From: JAEZDP01 sp964430855
Lineage (GTDB): Bacteria > Acidobacteriota > Vicinamibacteria > Vicinamibacterales > Vicinamibacteraceae
Length of the DNA: 64,000 nt
Assembly (NCBI GenBank): GCA_964430855.1
Contig: CAYSHC010000008.1
Span: 11,082-75,081 of the forward strand
Direction of reading: 5' to 3'
Part shown: one piece after another, positions 62,777-64,000 of the stretch
Numbering within the stretch: the stretch's first letter is position 1
Layout: each line of letters starts with the position of its first letter
The notes under the pieces: generated by a model
Databases searched by the model: none
What the model was told of the DNA's origin: nothing
The model's input: the letters and a program-made list of their open reading frames with translations, nothing else
Position numbers and translations under genes: made by a program

Positions 62777-64000
<1,224 letters not shown>

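Overview
The window looks like a chromosomal segment of a GC-rich Gram-negative bacterium. My best guess is Acidobacteriota, probably the Vicinamibacteria. The evidence is indirect: LpxC and outer-membrane proteins show a diderm envelope, and the carboxypeptidase-regulatory (Oar-like) TonB receptor, CRTAC1/ASPIC protein, Tat-exported TIM-barrel proteins and AddAB nuclease are typical of that group. No rRNA, tRNA, CRISPR array or intact transposase was seen. A run of 100 N (39311-39410) shows this is a scaffolded draft. The last gene (acyl-CoA carboxylase beta) runs off the right edge.

Layout. 1-8.9 kb: DUF2721 membrane protein, the addB-addA recombination nuclease pair (ATGA overlap) and an AI-2E-type permease. 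8.9-14.3 kb (minus): BaiN-like flavoprotein, TraB/GumN protein, SurA_N-thioredoxin lipoprotein and hybrid histidine kinase, probably one operon. 14.4-18.0 kb: two exported proteins that both carry Gly/Pro-rich repeats, the second an Oar-like receptor. 18.2-24.4 kb: pdxH, Tat-exported isomerase-like protein, NarL-type two-component pair translationally coupled to a CRTAC1 protein, PEP-mutase/isocitrate-lyase family enzyme. 24.5-31 kb: uvrA, lpxC, an ECF sigma/FecR pair and a secreted protein. 31-32.4 kb (minus): ECF sigma, STAS protein and an unknown 94-aa protein. 32.5-36.6 kb: lysA, tmk, comF and a second Tat-exported TIM-barrel protein. 36.6-41.1 kb (minus): rplU-rpmA-obgE-nadD-rsfS plus two envelope proteins. 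41.2-47.4 kb: dprA-topA-trmFO-xerC. 47.5-52.3 kb (minus): NtrC-like regulator, its kinase, an ABC-F ATPase. 52.4-57 kb: ECF sigma, zinc-finger anti-sigma, two exported proteins, APC permease, then a decayed gene. 57.7-64 kb: PEGA protein (minus), hslV-hslU, lipoprotein, fructose-6-phosphate aldolase/transaldolase and carboxylase beta.

Most genes are housekeeping. The unusual content is between them. There are paired CGAGACCTGACCCC motifs, one pair translated inside addB. Palindromic GGACGGCTC-type elements and 16-bp tandem repeats flank the ribosomal protein genes, and the assembly breaks inside the 16-bp array. Heptanucleotide arrays follow two genes. A pseudogene is readable in six fragments across three frames. 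Several genes without a Shine-Dalgarno sequence have a -10-like hexamer 6-14 bases before the start codon, which suggests leaderless transcription. The dprA-topA-trmFO-xerC-hslV-hslU order known from Bacillus is present but split by about 11 kb. I found no clear new defence or biosynthetic system. The best candidates for undescribed function are the sigma-STAS-94 aa module and the SurA_N-thioredoxin fusion.
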